Below, piece after piece: positions 1-6,335 of a stretch of DNA of 9,125 nucleotides (positions are counted from its first letter, which is position 1; each line of letters begins with the position of its first letter). The notes beneath the pieces were generated by a model, which worked only from the letters and a program-made list of their open reading frames with translations, ran no database searches and was not told where the DNA came from. The position numbers and the translations under genes were made by a program. Source of the stretch: Chitinophagaceae bacterium (lineage in GTDB: Bacteria > Bacteroidota > Bacteroidia > Chitinophagales > Chitinophagaceae); contig DMRT01000173.1 in assembly GCA_003455235.1 (NCBI GenBank), positions 1 through 9,125 on the forward strand. Reading direction: 5' to 3'.

Positions 1-1933
1 AGATCGCTTTTAGTTTATCGTTCAGGGCAGCATCATACATCTGCGGTATTTTCAATCCAGCATGGATTGGCAGTTTGGCCCCGTAAAAATTTTCGTACAT
101 ACGGTGTATTTCAGGGTTGGTCACATCCAGGTAACCGGCGCCCTGGTAAGGCTGGCATCCCATGTCAGCAGCGCCCTGCACATTGTTTTGTCCACGCAAT
201 GGATTTACACCAACACCTCTTCGGCCGATATTACCTGTTATCATGGCCAGGTCGGCGATCAGCATCACGGTGAATGTTCCCTGCGAATGTTCCGTTACTC
301 CCAGTCCGTGGAACGACATGGCATTGGGAGCCGATGCATAAGCGATGGCAGCGTCACGAACAAGGTTTCGGTCAACTCCGGTAATTTTTTCCAGTTCGTC
401 AATATTGAGATGGAGAATATGATCCCGGAAGTCATCGAAACCTTCGGTCCTTTTGCTGATAAAATCTTTGTCTTCCAGTTTTTCACTGATTATGTAGTAC
501 AGCATCATATTAAGAAGGGCTACATTGGTACCCGGGCGTAACTGCAGGTGGTAATTGGCATACCGGGCCAGTTCGGTCCTTCTCGGATCGATTACAATCA
601 GCGTTTTTCCTTTGATGGCCTGTTGTTTGATCTTGGCCCCGGTAACCGGGTGGGCATCGGTGGGGTTGGCACCGATCACCATCATGCAATCTGTATAGGC
701 CAGGTCCTTGATGGAATTGGTGGCAGCGCCGGTTCCGAATGTGCGTTGCATGCCGATGGCTGTTGGCGAGTGACAAACCCTTGCACAACTGTCGATATTA
801 TTGGTACCGATTACTGCCCGGATGAATTTCTGCATCAGGTAGTTTTCTTCATTTGTGCAACGGGCGGAAGAGATACCGGCAATATAATCCGGACCGTACT
901 TCGCTTTGATCTCCGTTAATTTGTTTGCTATAAAATCATAGGCCTCTTCCCAGCTCACCGCTACGAACGCTCCGTCCTTTTTGATCAATGGTGTTCTGAT
1001 TCGGTCGGCATGGTTATAAAAAGAAAATGCAAAGCGGCCTTTCAGGCAGGTATGGCCCTGGTTGGCTTCCGCATCATAAGGCGCCTGGATGGAATGAACT
1101 TTATTCTGCTTTACAGCAACATCCAGGTTACAACCAACACCGCAGTAGGTACAAACAGTACGCACTTTTTTATCAACGGCGATTGATTTGGATTCAAACA
1201 CGTCGGAGATGGCCGAGGTTGGACAAGCCTGGGCACAGGCACCGCAACTCACGCAATCGGATTGCTCAAAACTAGTGTTGAGGCTCTTGATTATATGGCT
1301 GTTGAACCCCCTGCCGGCCATGCTCAGCACAAACTCACCCTGCACTTCATCACAGGCCCGCACACAACGGTAGCAATTGATGCATTTTGAAAAATCAGAG
1401 GTCATGTAAGGATGGCTCAGGTCTTTCTTTCTGTCCAGGTGATTTTTTCCTTCAGGATACCGTACATCCCTCACCCCCACTTTTGCCGCCACGGTTTGCA
1501 GTTCGCAATTGTTGTTCACTTCGCAGGTGAGGCAATCGAGCGGGTGATCGGTTAGTACCAGTTCGATAATATTCTTTCGGAGTTTCTGAATCTTATCAGA
1601 ATGGGGGTAGATATATGAGTTTGCCATCACGGGTGTATGGCAGCTGGCCTGTGCTTTGGTTTGACCATTTTCTGTCAATGCAACATCTACGCTGCATACC
1701 CGGCAGGAACCAAAGGGTTCCAGGTTGGGTGCATCACAGAGCGTAGGCACATAATCATTCCCGAAATTGCGTTTGATGAATGCAAGGATTGTTTCGCCTT
1801 CCCGTATTTCATAAGGTTTATTGTCTATAAAGGCGATACCGGCTTTTGGTTTACCATTGGTTGAGCCATAGGTAAAGGTTGCTCCCTGGGCAGCCTGCCC
1901 CTGTTTTTCTTCTTTTCTGTAAACGATACCCAT
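1..1933 (-). CDS. NAD-linked formate dehydrogenase, molybdenum catalytic (alpha) subunit, 3' end outside window
   Basis: This is an uninterrupted frame of 644 codons from ATG (1933-1931) to the left edge. Family members have roughly 900-1000 residues, so about a third is missing. A NuoG-like N-terminus carries a [2Fe-2S] set (C66, C77, C80, C98), a His-Cys3 set (H130, C134, C137, C143), and two [4Fe-4S] ferredoxin motifs (C184/187/190/194 and C227/230/233/237). The Mo-bisPGD domain begins with C261-x2-C264-x3-C268-x27-C296, followed by the conserved K298. The active-site segment RVCHSPT places the Mo-ligand Cys at 387 and the conserved His at 388, so it is a Cys, not selenocysteine, enzyme. 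By family knowledge it interconverts formate and CO2 in the cytoplasm and passes electrons to a NuoF-type partner. That partner is encoded 50 bp upstream, so the two are probably cotranscribed. The RVCH motif argues against nitrate reductase. No Shine-Dalgarno sequence precedes the ATG. Confidence 0.93.
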   Translation of the reverse strand, partial: MGIVYRKEEKQGQAAQGATFTYGSTNGKPKAGIAFIDNKPYEIREGETILAFIKRNFGNDYVPTLCDAPNLEPFGSCRVCSVDVALTENGQTKAQASCHTPVMANSYIYPHSDKIQKLRKNIIELVLTDHPLDCLTCEVNNNCELQTVAAKVGVRDVRYPEGKNHLDRKKDLSHPYMTSDFSKCINCYRCVRACDEVQGEFVLSMAGRGFNSHIIKSLNTSFEQSDCVSCGACAQACPTSAISDVFESKSIAVDKKVRTVCTYCGVGCNLDVAVKQNKVHSIQAPYDAEANQGHTCLKGRFAFSFYNHADRIRTPLIKKDGAFVAVSWEEAYDFIANKLTEIKAKYGPDYIAGISSARCTNEENYLMQKFIRAVIGTNNIDSCARVCHSPTAIGMQRTFGTGAATNSIKDLAYTDCMMVIGANPTDAHPVTGAKIKQQAIKGKTLIVIDPRRTELARYANYHLQLRPGTNVALLNMMLYYIISEKLEDKDFISKRTEGFDDFRDHILHLNIDELEKITGVDRNLVRDAAIAYASAPNAMSFHGLGVTEHSQGTFTVMLIADLAMITGNIGRRGVGVNPLRGQNNVQGAADMGCQPYQGAGYLDVTNPEIHRMYENFYGAKLPIHAGLKIPQMYDAALNDKLKAI

Positions 1934-1983
1934 GTTATCTTTTTATATCACCATTACCAGGTTAACGAAAATATCTCCCGGAA

Positions 1984-3636
1984 TCATGATTTAAAATACG
2001 GTTTCAACTCTTCATCAATATACTGCATTGCATTTTTGATAGGCAATGGCAGTCCACCACCCAATGCACAAAGCGATCCTGTTTCCATTGTCTCTACCAG
2101 GTCATTCATCAACTGCCGTTCGATTTTATAATCTGATGTACGGGCTTTATTAATCAGTTCATATCCCCTGGTTGAGCCCAGCCGGCACGGAAAACATTTA
2201 CCGCAGCTTTCATGGGCCGTGAAAGCGAACAGGTGTTCGAGGTAATCAATCAATGGGAAATGTTCCGGTATGCAAACAATGGACGCATGCCCCAGTAAAA
2301 ATCCGTTTTGATTAAAGGATTCAAAATCCACCGTTAGATCCTTAATCTTGTGAACCGGAACCAGTCCGCCGAGCGGGCCGCCGATATGCATGGCTTTGAT
2401 CTTCGCTGTGAATCCTCCTCCCAGTTCATTCACTACCATATCCAGCGGAGTACCCATGTCTACTTCATAGATCCCGGGCTTTTTGAAGTAACCATCTAGG
2501 GATACCAGTTTGGTGCCGGTTGACTTCCCCTTACCGATGGAAGCAAATTGTTTTCCGCCATGCTGAATGATATATGGAATGCAGGCAAGTGTTTCCACAT
2601 TATTTACCACGGTGGGTTTATTGAACAGGCCTTCCTGTGTGGGATAAGGCGGACGCACACGTACTTCCGGCCTTTGTCCTTCAATGCTGGAGAGCAGGGC
2701 TGTTTCTTCTCCGCAGATATAAGCCCCCATGGCCCGAATGAGCTTGAATTTGAAACAGAAGGCTGAACCAAGAATATGATCTCCCAGTAAATTTTCTTTT
2801 ACAAGGTCATCAATCGCCTGCTGCATCACCAGCTGTGATTCAGGATATTCTGCACGGATATACAGTACTCCGGTATCAGCCCCAGCGATATAACCGGCGA
2901 TCATCATGCCCAGCAATATACTGTGTGGCTGGTGTTCCATCAGGTACCGGTCACTGTAGGCGCCGGGATCGCCTTCATCGGCATTGCACACGATGAATTT
3001 TTGATTGCCTGCGGTATTCCGGCATGATTCCAGTTTGAATGCGATAGGGAAACCGGCACCTCCTCTTCCTCTCAGCCCGGACTCTTTCAGTCCGGCCAAT
3101 AATGTCTCCGGAGATTGTTTTAGTGCCGAAGCGAGGGTTTGATAATATTCTTTGATGGTACTGAACGTTGCAGTAAGAACAGCCGTTCCATAAGAAGCAA
3201 CAGTATAGCTGTCTTCAATCTTCGACGGTTGCTTTTTGATTTCCTGGATCTTTTCTGCCGCATTCCCGGAATAGTTCGTTCCCTTGTAATTGAAAGCACT
3301 GTTCTCGTGGCAGCGGCCGAGGCAGCACATCTCCCCGATTTCATCTGCAGCAAAGGCGGCACCCAGTTTTTCTTTCAGTGCATCCTGTGTTCCGGCTGTC
3401 AGGCATGCGCTTCCATTGCATACATAAACCTTCTTGCCCTTATTGTCTTCTTTGAGAAAATCGTAGAAACTGGCGGTGCCGAAAACATTGGCCTTGCCCA
3501 TGAGGAATTCTTTGGAAAGCTCCTCCATCCGTTCCCGGGAAGGGGTACCTGTTTCCTGGGCCGCCACACCCAGCGACTCAAAAAGGTTAGCGTGAAACCC
3601 CTTTCTTCCGGCAAGCTCTCCCAGGTTCTTCGACAT
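1984..3636 (-). CDS. NAD-linked formate dehydrogenase, NuoE-NuoF fusion (FMN/NADH diaphorase) subunit
   Basis: This 550-residue protein takes electrons from the Mo subunit and reduces NAD+ at FMN. Residues 1-135 are a NuoE/thioredoxin-like domain with a [2Fe-2S] set, C73-x4-C78 and C105-x3-C109. The 26-residue gap is shorter than the roughly 35 typical of NuoE. Residues about 160-400 are the NuoF flavin/NADH domain: GRGGAGFP at 190-197 with K201, NADEGDPGAYSDR at 218-230, EYP at 263-265, and GAYICGEETAL at 304-314. An SLBB-like segment follows (GGPLGG, 419-424). Then comes the N3-type [4Fe-4S] set C478-x2-C481-x2-C484 with C523 in GSLCALG. No extra C-terminal ferredoxin repeats are present, unlike many hydrogenase partners. 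I chose ATG 3636: the frame is open back to 3741, but those 35 codons look unlike the family and would start with TTG right after the upstream stop. It belongs with FdsB/HoxF-type subunits. Confidence 0.92.
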   Translation of the reverse strand: MSKNLGELAGRKGFHANLFESLGVAAQETGTPSRERMEELSKEFLMGKANVFGTASFYDFLKEDNKGKKVYVCNGSACLTAGTQDALKEKLGAAFAADEIGEMCCLGRCHENSAFNYKGTNYSGNAAEKIQEIKKQPSKIEDSYTVASYGTAVLTATFSTIKEYYQTLASALKQSPETLLAGLKESGLRGRGGAGFPIAFKLESCRNTAGNQKFIVCNADEGDPGAYSDRYLMEHQPHSILLGMMIAGYIAGADTGVLYIRAEYPESQLVMQQAIDDLVKENLLGDHILGSAFCFKFKLIRAMGAYICGEETALLSSIEGQRPEVRVRPPYPTQEGLFNKPTVVNNVETLACIPYIIQHGGKQFASIGKGKSTGTKLVSLDGYFKKPGIYEVDMGTPLDMVVNELGGGFTAKIKAMHIGGPLGGLVPVHKIKDLTVDFESFNQNGFLLGHASIVCIPEHFPLIDYLEHLFAFTAHESCGKCFPCRLGSTRGYELINKARTSDYKIERQLMNDLVETMETGSLCALGGGLPLPIKNAMQYIDEELKPYFKS

Positions 3637-3741
3637 GAGAATCGTTTCAGGCAATTTACAAAATTCCGGGCGAAGAATACAGCTTTTGTTGATGAAAGCC
3701 CAAACGGGCATCTGCCGGAAAACAACCACGCACCAGGTCAA
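3637..3741 (-). promoter_or_regulatory. Leader and possible weak promoter before the formate dehydrogenase genes
   Basis: About 105 bp separate the exported-protein gene from the diaphorase ATG, much more than the spacing elsewhere in this minus-strand cluster. Reading the minus strand, a TTG at 3703-3701 lies 21 bp before TATTCTTC (3679-3672), a poor match to the Bacteroidota TAnnTTTG box. This could be an internal promoter, or the region could simply be a cotranscribed leader. The frame of the downstream gene stays open through it, so an extended N-terminus cannot be excluded. Confidence 0.25.
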
Positions 3742-4626
3742 TCATTCCATCATGTTCACCCTTAATTTCCGCTCGATCTTAAACGGCATTTCAAACGCAC
3801 ATTCCTTATACCCGTCATTGCAATTAATTTTCATTTTAAACGTAAGCGAATTGTCCATCGTGGCGGATAAAAGCCTCCCGGTACGGGTATTTACTTTTGA
3901 TTCAATGGTAAATTCTTCCCTGCCCCACTGCACATTGAACTTATCTTTTGCCGGCATTACCATCTGAATATTATTATTAACGCCATCCACCACCTGGGTA
4001 CTCATCTCGGGCAGGTAATAGCTAATGCAGCTTTCCCTGGGTGCCTGGAAGCTGGTGATAAGAGTAGCCAGTTTTTTCTTTTTAGATGCATACTTCAGCT
4101 GTACGTGAAAACAATCCGCTCCTTTGAGTATAAAATTGCCGCTGGTGAGATCGCCGGTAATAATCCTGGGGACATCATACACATCTCCCTGCCGGTGCAG
4201 GTGATTGATGCCAAGTTGCGGGCTGATGGCGACAAAAAAGGTAGTAAAGTCCTGAATGGGCTGGGTCATTTCAGGTATATGGATCTTCGGTAATTCCATT
4301 TTTCCAATGCTGTCGAGAGCAATCCGGTATGCTGTTACCCGGGCAGCCAGACTGTCGAGCACCAGGGTATCTTTTTCTTTATACTGCACCATCGATATCC
4401 ACTTCACTTCTTCATACCAGGCCCCGGAGTCTTGTATGGTAGTGAGTTCACAAACAGATACCACATGATCATTCAGTTTGCCATTGTACCATTGCTCCAT
4501 AACAAGCTGGTACCTCTTTTTTATTCCGGGTTCGAATTTTTTCCTGAAAGGCTGGGCCCAGTTGACTGATGCCAAAAGTAATAAAGGCAGTAACAGGGAT
4601 GCTGATCTTTTCTTCATCTGTATCAT
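3742..4626 (-). CDS. Exported protein of unknown function, cotranscribed with padR
   Basis: I do not recognise this 294-residue protein. It begins with a clear signal peptide: MKKR at residues 4-7, a leucine-rich core at about 11-19, and a probable signal peptidase I site after SVNWA (residue 24). There is no lipobox. The mature part alternates charged and hydrophobic residues in a way that suggests mostly beta structure, with few cysteines, and no catalytic motif or further membrane segment is visible. The first ATG overlaps the padR stop as ATGA (4626-4623); a second ATG three codons later (4617) gives an equally good signal peptide and may be the real start. The 4-bp overlap implies translational coupling with the regulator. 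This suggests, without proof, that the protein belongs to the response PadR controls. The formate dehydrogenase genes follow on the same strand after 105 bp. Confidence 0.8.
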   Translation of the reverse strand: MIQMKKRSASLLLPLLLLASVNWAQPFRKKFEPGIKKRYQLVMEQWYNGKLNDHVVSVCELTTIQDSGAWYEEVKWISMVQYKEKDTLVLDSLAARVTAYRIALDSIGKMELPKIHIPEMTQPIQDFTTFFVAISPQLGINHLHRQGDVYDVPRIITGDLTSGNFILKGADCFHVQLKYASKKKKLATLITSFQAPRESCISYYLPEMSTQVVDGVNNNIQMVMPAKDKFNVQWGREEFTIESKVNTRTGRLLSATMDNSLTFKMKINCNDGYKECAFEMPFKIERKLRVNMME

Positions 4627-5168
4627 GATTTATTTTTCCGGTAATAGGTTATTAATTTATTGATCCATGCAGATGTGTGCCGGAACGCCTCCAATCCCCG
4701 TTCAAAGGCAAACCGTCCGCTTGCAGACATGCCTGCATGCCCATCGAACGAAAATTTTTCCAGCTCCTTTATATAGTCATCCACTTCTTTGCGGTAAGAT
4801 GTAAGCATATTCAGTTTGAGTGTTTGCTCCTCAAATGAGTCCATAAAGGCAATACGAAGCATGAGTACCCTTGAATTGCGGATCACGTCATTACGGGTAA
4901 TGGGCCGGAATATCCATGTCTTTAATTGGCGCCGGCCCTTTTCCGCGATAGTATACAGGCTTTGCGATGTACCTGGCTTGCCGGTCTTTTTAATAAAGCC
5001 TGATCGTTCAATGCGGGCAAGTGCCGGGTACAGGGAGCCCGGGCTGCTGCTGTAATTGCCGAGGGCCGTGTCTTCAAATATCTTCCGGATGCGGTAGCCG
5101 GAAAGATTGCCCCCTGACAGCAGGCCAAGGATGGCATGATCGAGATCGGTTACTTTGGATTGGGGCAT
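4623..5168 (-). CDS. PadR-family transcriptional regulator
   Basis: This 181-residue protein has the two-part PadR layout. A winged helix-turn-helix covers about residues 8-85: hydrophobic ILGLLSGG at 13-20, GYRIRKIFED at 24-33, SPGSLYPALARIERSGFI at 42-59, and a basic wing ending at YTIAEKGRR (72-80). A helical C-terminal region (about 95-178) with aromatic and leucine positions fits the PadR dimerisation domain. PadR proteins are usually ligand-responsive dimeric repressors that bind near their own promoters. Here two identical 16-bp repeats cover the promoter just upstream, so autoregulation is likely. The stop codon overlaps the start of the exported-protein gene by 4 bp. No Shine-Dalgarno sequence precedes the ATG at 5168; the six bases before it are all C. 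The inducer and full regulon cannot be read from the sequence. Confidence 0.9.
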   Translation of the reverse strand: MPQSKVTDLDHAILGLLSGGNLSGYRIRKIFEDTALGNYSSSPGSLYPALARIERSGFIKKTGKPGTSQSLYTIAEKGRRQLKTWIFRPITRNDVIRNSRVLMLRIAFMDSFEEQTLKLNMLTSYRKEVDDYIKELEKFSFDGHAGMSASGRFAFERGLEAFRHTSAWINKLITYYRKNKS

Positions 5169-5194
5169 GGGGGGTTGTTTATGGTTGATGGCTG

Positions 5195-5223
5195 TAAAGA
5201 TAATACGAATCGTACTAAAACAA
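5195..5223 (-). promoter_or_regulatory. Predicted padR promoter (Bacteroidota type)
   Basis: On the minus strand TTG at 5223-5221 is followed after 18 bp by TATCTTTA at 5202-5195. That is a seven-of-eight match to the -7 box TAnnTTTG of Bacteroidota sigma factors. Transcription would start near 5190, leaving a leader of about 20 nt before the ATG at 5168. One copy of the 16-bp repeat fills almost the whole spacer, so a protein bound there should compete with RNA polymerase. Confidence 0.6.
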
Positions 5224-5237
5224 TACGAATCGTACTA
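5202..5237. promoter_or_regulatory. Twin operator candidate for PadR (two identical 16-bp repeats)
   Basis: AATACGAATCGTACTA occurs twice without mismatch, at 5202-5217 and 5222-5237, offset by exactly 20 bp, about two helical turns. Each copy contains the dyad TACGA-A-TCGTA (5204-5214 and 5224-5234), as expected for a dimeric regulator. One copy sits inside the padR promoter spacer and the other just upstream, touching the -33 element. Binding by PadR is inferred from position and symmetry. Confidence 0.7.
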
Positions 5238-5422
5238 TTTTCATTTCAAGGAAATCCTACTGAGCTTTAGGGTTGTATTTCCGGGAGGGAGAACTCGTTC
5301 TATTCTGGAATGATCTTTAACCCCGCTCTTTTCAGGAAAGTTGAAAAAAATATTTTCTTTTTTTCCGGATAAGTAACCTTTTGATTCCCAGGAACTCTGG
5401 CATGATCCGATTATCATTTGAA

Positions 5423-5474
5423 TAAATATTTAGCGATATTTCATAAATATTTATTGTTTTTCAATAATTATTTA
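5423..5474. promoter_or_regulatory. Three 21-bp-phased palindromes, operator array candidate
   Basis: The perfect palindrome TAAATATTTA occurs at 5423-5432 and 5444-5453. A one-mismatch version, TAATTATTTA, is at 5465-5474. All three are offset by exactly 21 bp, placing them on the same face of the helix. The second copy abuts the -33 TTG and the third lies in the promoter spacer. The small HTH protein of the downstream cassette is the obvious candidate ligand. The AT-rich setting weakens the statistical case. Confidence 0.55.
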
Positions 5475-5484
5475 TCTATGTTTG
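5454..5484 (+). promoter_or_regulatory. Promoter of the DUF2975-HTH cassette (perfect -7 box)
   Basis: TTG at 5454-5456, a 20-bp spacer, and TATGTTTG at 5477-5484 match the Bacteroidota consensus exactly (TAnnTTTG). Transcription would begin near 5490. This settles the start of the next gene: the upstream in-frame TTG at 5482 lies inside the -7 box and cannot be in the transcript. Confidence 0.75.
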
Positions 5485-5508
5485 CATACTCAAACAAACA
5501 CGATAACC

Positions 5509-6054
5509 ATGAACAAAAAATTAAATCCAAAGCCCTGGCTCACTGTTCTTCACGTAATATGCTGGGTTATATTCATTGGACTGTGCATTAAAACCGGGGC
5601 AATTATTTACTCTACTTTTGTAAGCCTCGTCATCAACCCGGAGGCGGCTAAAGACCTTTACATGGGTCTCGATCTTTCGAACCTCTTTGTCTTCAGCAAG
5701 CAGCATTACATAAAGCTATTGTCCTTTATCATCTTCCTGGGTGTTTTAAAAGCTTATATCTTCTACCTGGGTATCAGGATATTCCTGAAGATCAATTTTC
5801 AGCACCCGTTCAGTAAAGAAGTGTCCAGTCTTATATCCAATATCAGTTATTGTGCATTGAGTATCGGTGTGATCACAATCCTTACCGGCAGTTACAGGGG
5901 CTGGCTGAGTAAACGAGGGGTGATTTTTCCGGATATGCAGGACTATATCGGTGGCGGCGTGGAATTTTTGATGCTGGGAGGAATGATCTACATGATCGCA
6001 GAGATATTCAAAAGAGGAATCGAAATACAATCTGAAAACGAATTAACCGTATAA
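5509..6054 (+). CDS. DUF2975-family membrane protein (YoaS-like)
   Basis: This is a 181-residue integral membrane protein with four predicted helices: about residues 10-40, 66-92, 106-126 and 143-163. The ending GIEIQSENELTV resembles the conserved tail of DUF2975 proteins, which are often encoded next to a YozG-like HTH protein, as in Bacillus subtilis yoaS/yozG. That pairing is repeated here with a 2-bp gap. The biochemical role of the family is unknown. A sensor or anti-regulator partnership with the HTH protein is an inference from gene pairing. The ATG at 5509 is the correct start because the frame's earlier TTG codon falls inside the promoter -7 box. No enzyme motifs are visible. The loop between helices 3 and 4 is basic at its start (RGWLSKR, about 129-135). 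Confidence 0.85.
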   Translation: MNKKLNPKPWLTVLHVICWVIFIGLCIKTGAIIYSTFVSLVINPEAAKDLYMGLDLSNLFVFSKQHYIKLLSFIIFLGVLKAYIFYLGIRIFLKINFQHPFSKEVSSLISNISYCALSIGVITILTGSYRGWLSKRGVIFPDMQDYIGGGVEFLMLGGMIYMIAEIFKRGIEIQSENELTV

Positions 6055-6056
6055 CT

Positions 6057-6269
6057 ATGCCGATCATTGTAAACCTAGACGTAATGATGGCCAAAAGGAA
6101 GATGTCGCTGAACGAACTTTCTGAAAAAGTTGATCTCACCCTGGCCAATCTTTCCATCCTTAAAACGGGTAAAGCAAAGGCCGTGCGGTTCAGTACGCTG
6201 GAAGCCATCTGCAAAGCACTTGATTGCCAGCCAGGTGACCTGCTCGAATTCAGGAAAGAAGAAGAATAG
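6057..6269 (+). CDS. YozG-like Cro/C1-type (XRE) helix-turn-helix regulator
   Basis: This 70-residue protein is essentially one HTH domain. A short beta strand (IIVNLDV, 3-9) leads into MAKRKMSLNELSEKVDLT (11-28), the probable recognition region LANLSILKTGKAKAVRFSTL (29-48), and EAICKALDCQPGDLLEF (49-65). The size and the phrases NLSILKTGKAKA and FSTLEAICKALDCQPGD are typical of the YozG group. There is no ligand domain, so any signal must come from elsewhere, most simply the DUF2975 membrane protein encoded 2 bp upstream. It probably binds the phased palindromes in the cassette's own promoter (5423-5474), but this is inferred from proximity. Confidence 0.9.
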   Translation: MPIIVNLDVMMAKRKMSLNELSEKVDLTLANLSILKTGKAKAVRFSTLEAICKALDCQPGDLLEFRKEEE

Positions 6270-6295
6270 CGTATCGCCGAGCCTTGATAATGCTT

Positions 6296-6335
6296 AAAGT
6301 ATAGCCATTTTATAATCTTTTAAAAGTATAGCCAT
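6296..6335 (+). repeat. 13-bp direct repeat ending on the ankyrin gene start
   Basis: AAAGTATAGCCAT occurs at 6296-6308 and again at 6323-6335, where its last two bases are the AT of the start codon at 6334. Both copies are preceded by TTA or TTAA. The 27-bp unit looks like a small tandem duplication of the translation start region. The first copy has no following G, so it is not itself an ATG start. Confidence 0.6.

Larger units (their letters stand above)
5169..5508. other. Divergent intergenic region with two promoters and phased repeats
   Basis: This 340-bp spacer lies between padR (leftward) and the DUF2975 gene (rightward). The left edge (5195-5237) holds the padR promoter and its twin repeats. 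The right edge (5423-5484) holds the promoter of the DUF2975-HTH cassette and three phased palindromes. Between them I see no plausible gene. There is an A/T tract at 5344-5364, interrupted only by one C, which could bend the DNA. A weak nested inverted repeat lies at 5250-5282. Confidence 0.75.

Noticed and set aside
62..1864. Plus-strand open frames across the formate dehydrogenase alpha gene
   Set aside because: They lie opposite an intact minus-strand frame with conserved cysteine motifs, and their translations look like antisense artefacts.
3139..3765. A 208-codon plus-strand open frame
   Set aside because: It is antisense to the NuoE domain of the diaphorase, with no family-like features.
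5250..5282. Nested inverted repeat GGAAAT-CCTA ... TAGG ... ATTTCC
   Set aside because: Arms are short and interrupted, and nothing beyond chance is evident in a 340-bp AT-rich spacer.
5482..5508. Longer start of the DUF2975 gene at TTG 5482
   Set aside because: The TTG is part of the predicted -7 promoter box TATGTTTG, upstream of the expected transcript start, and ATG 5509 fits the family N-terminus.
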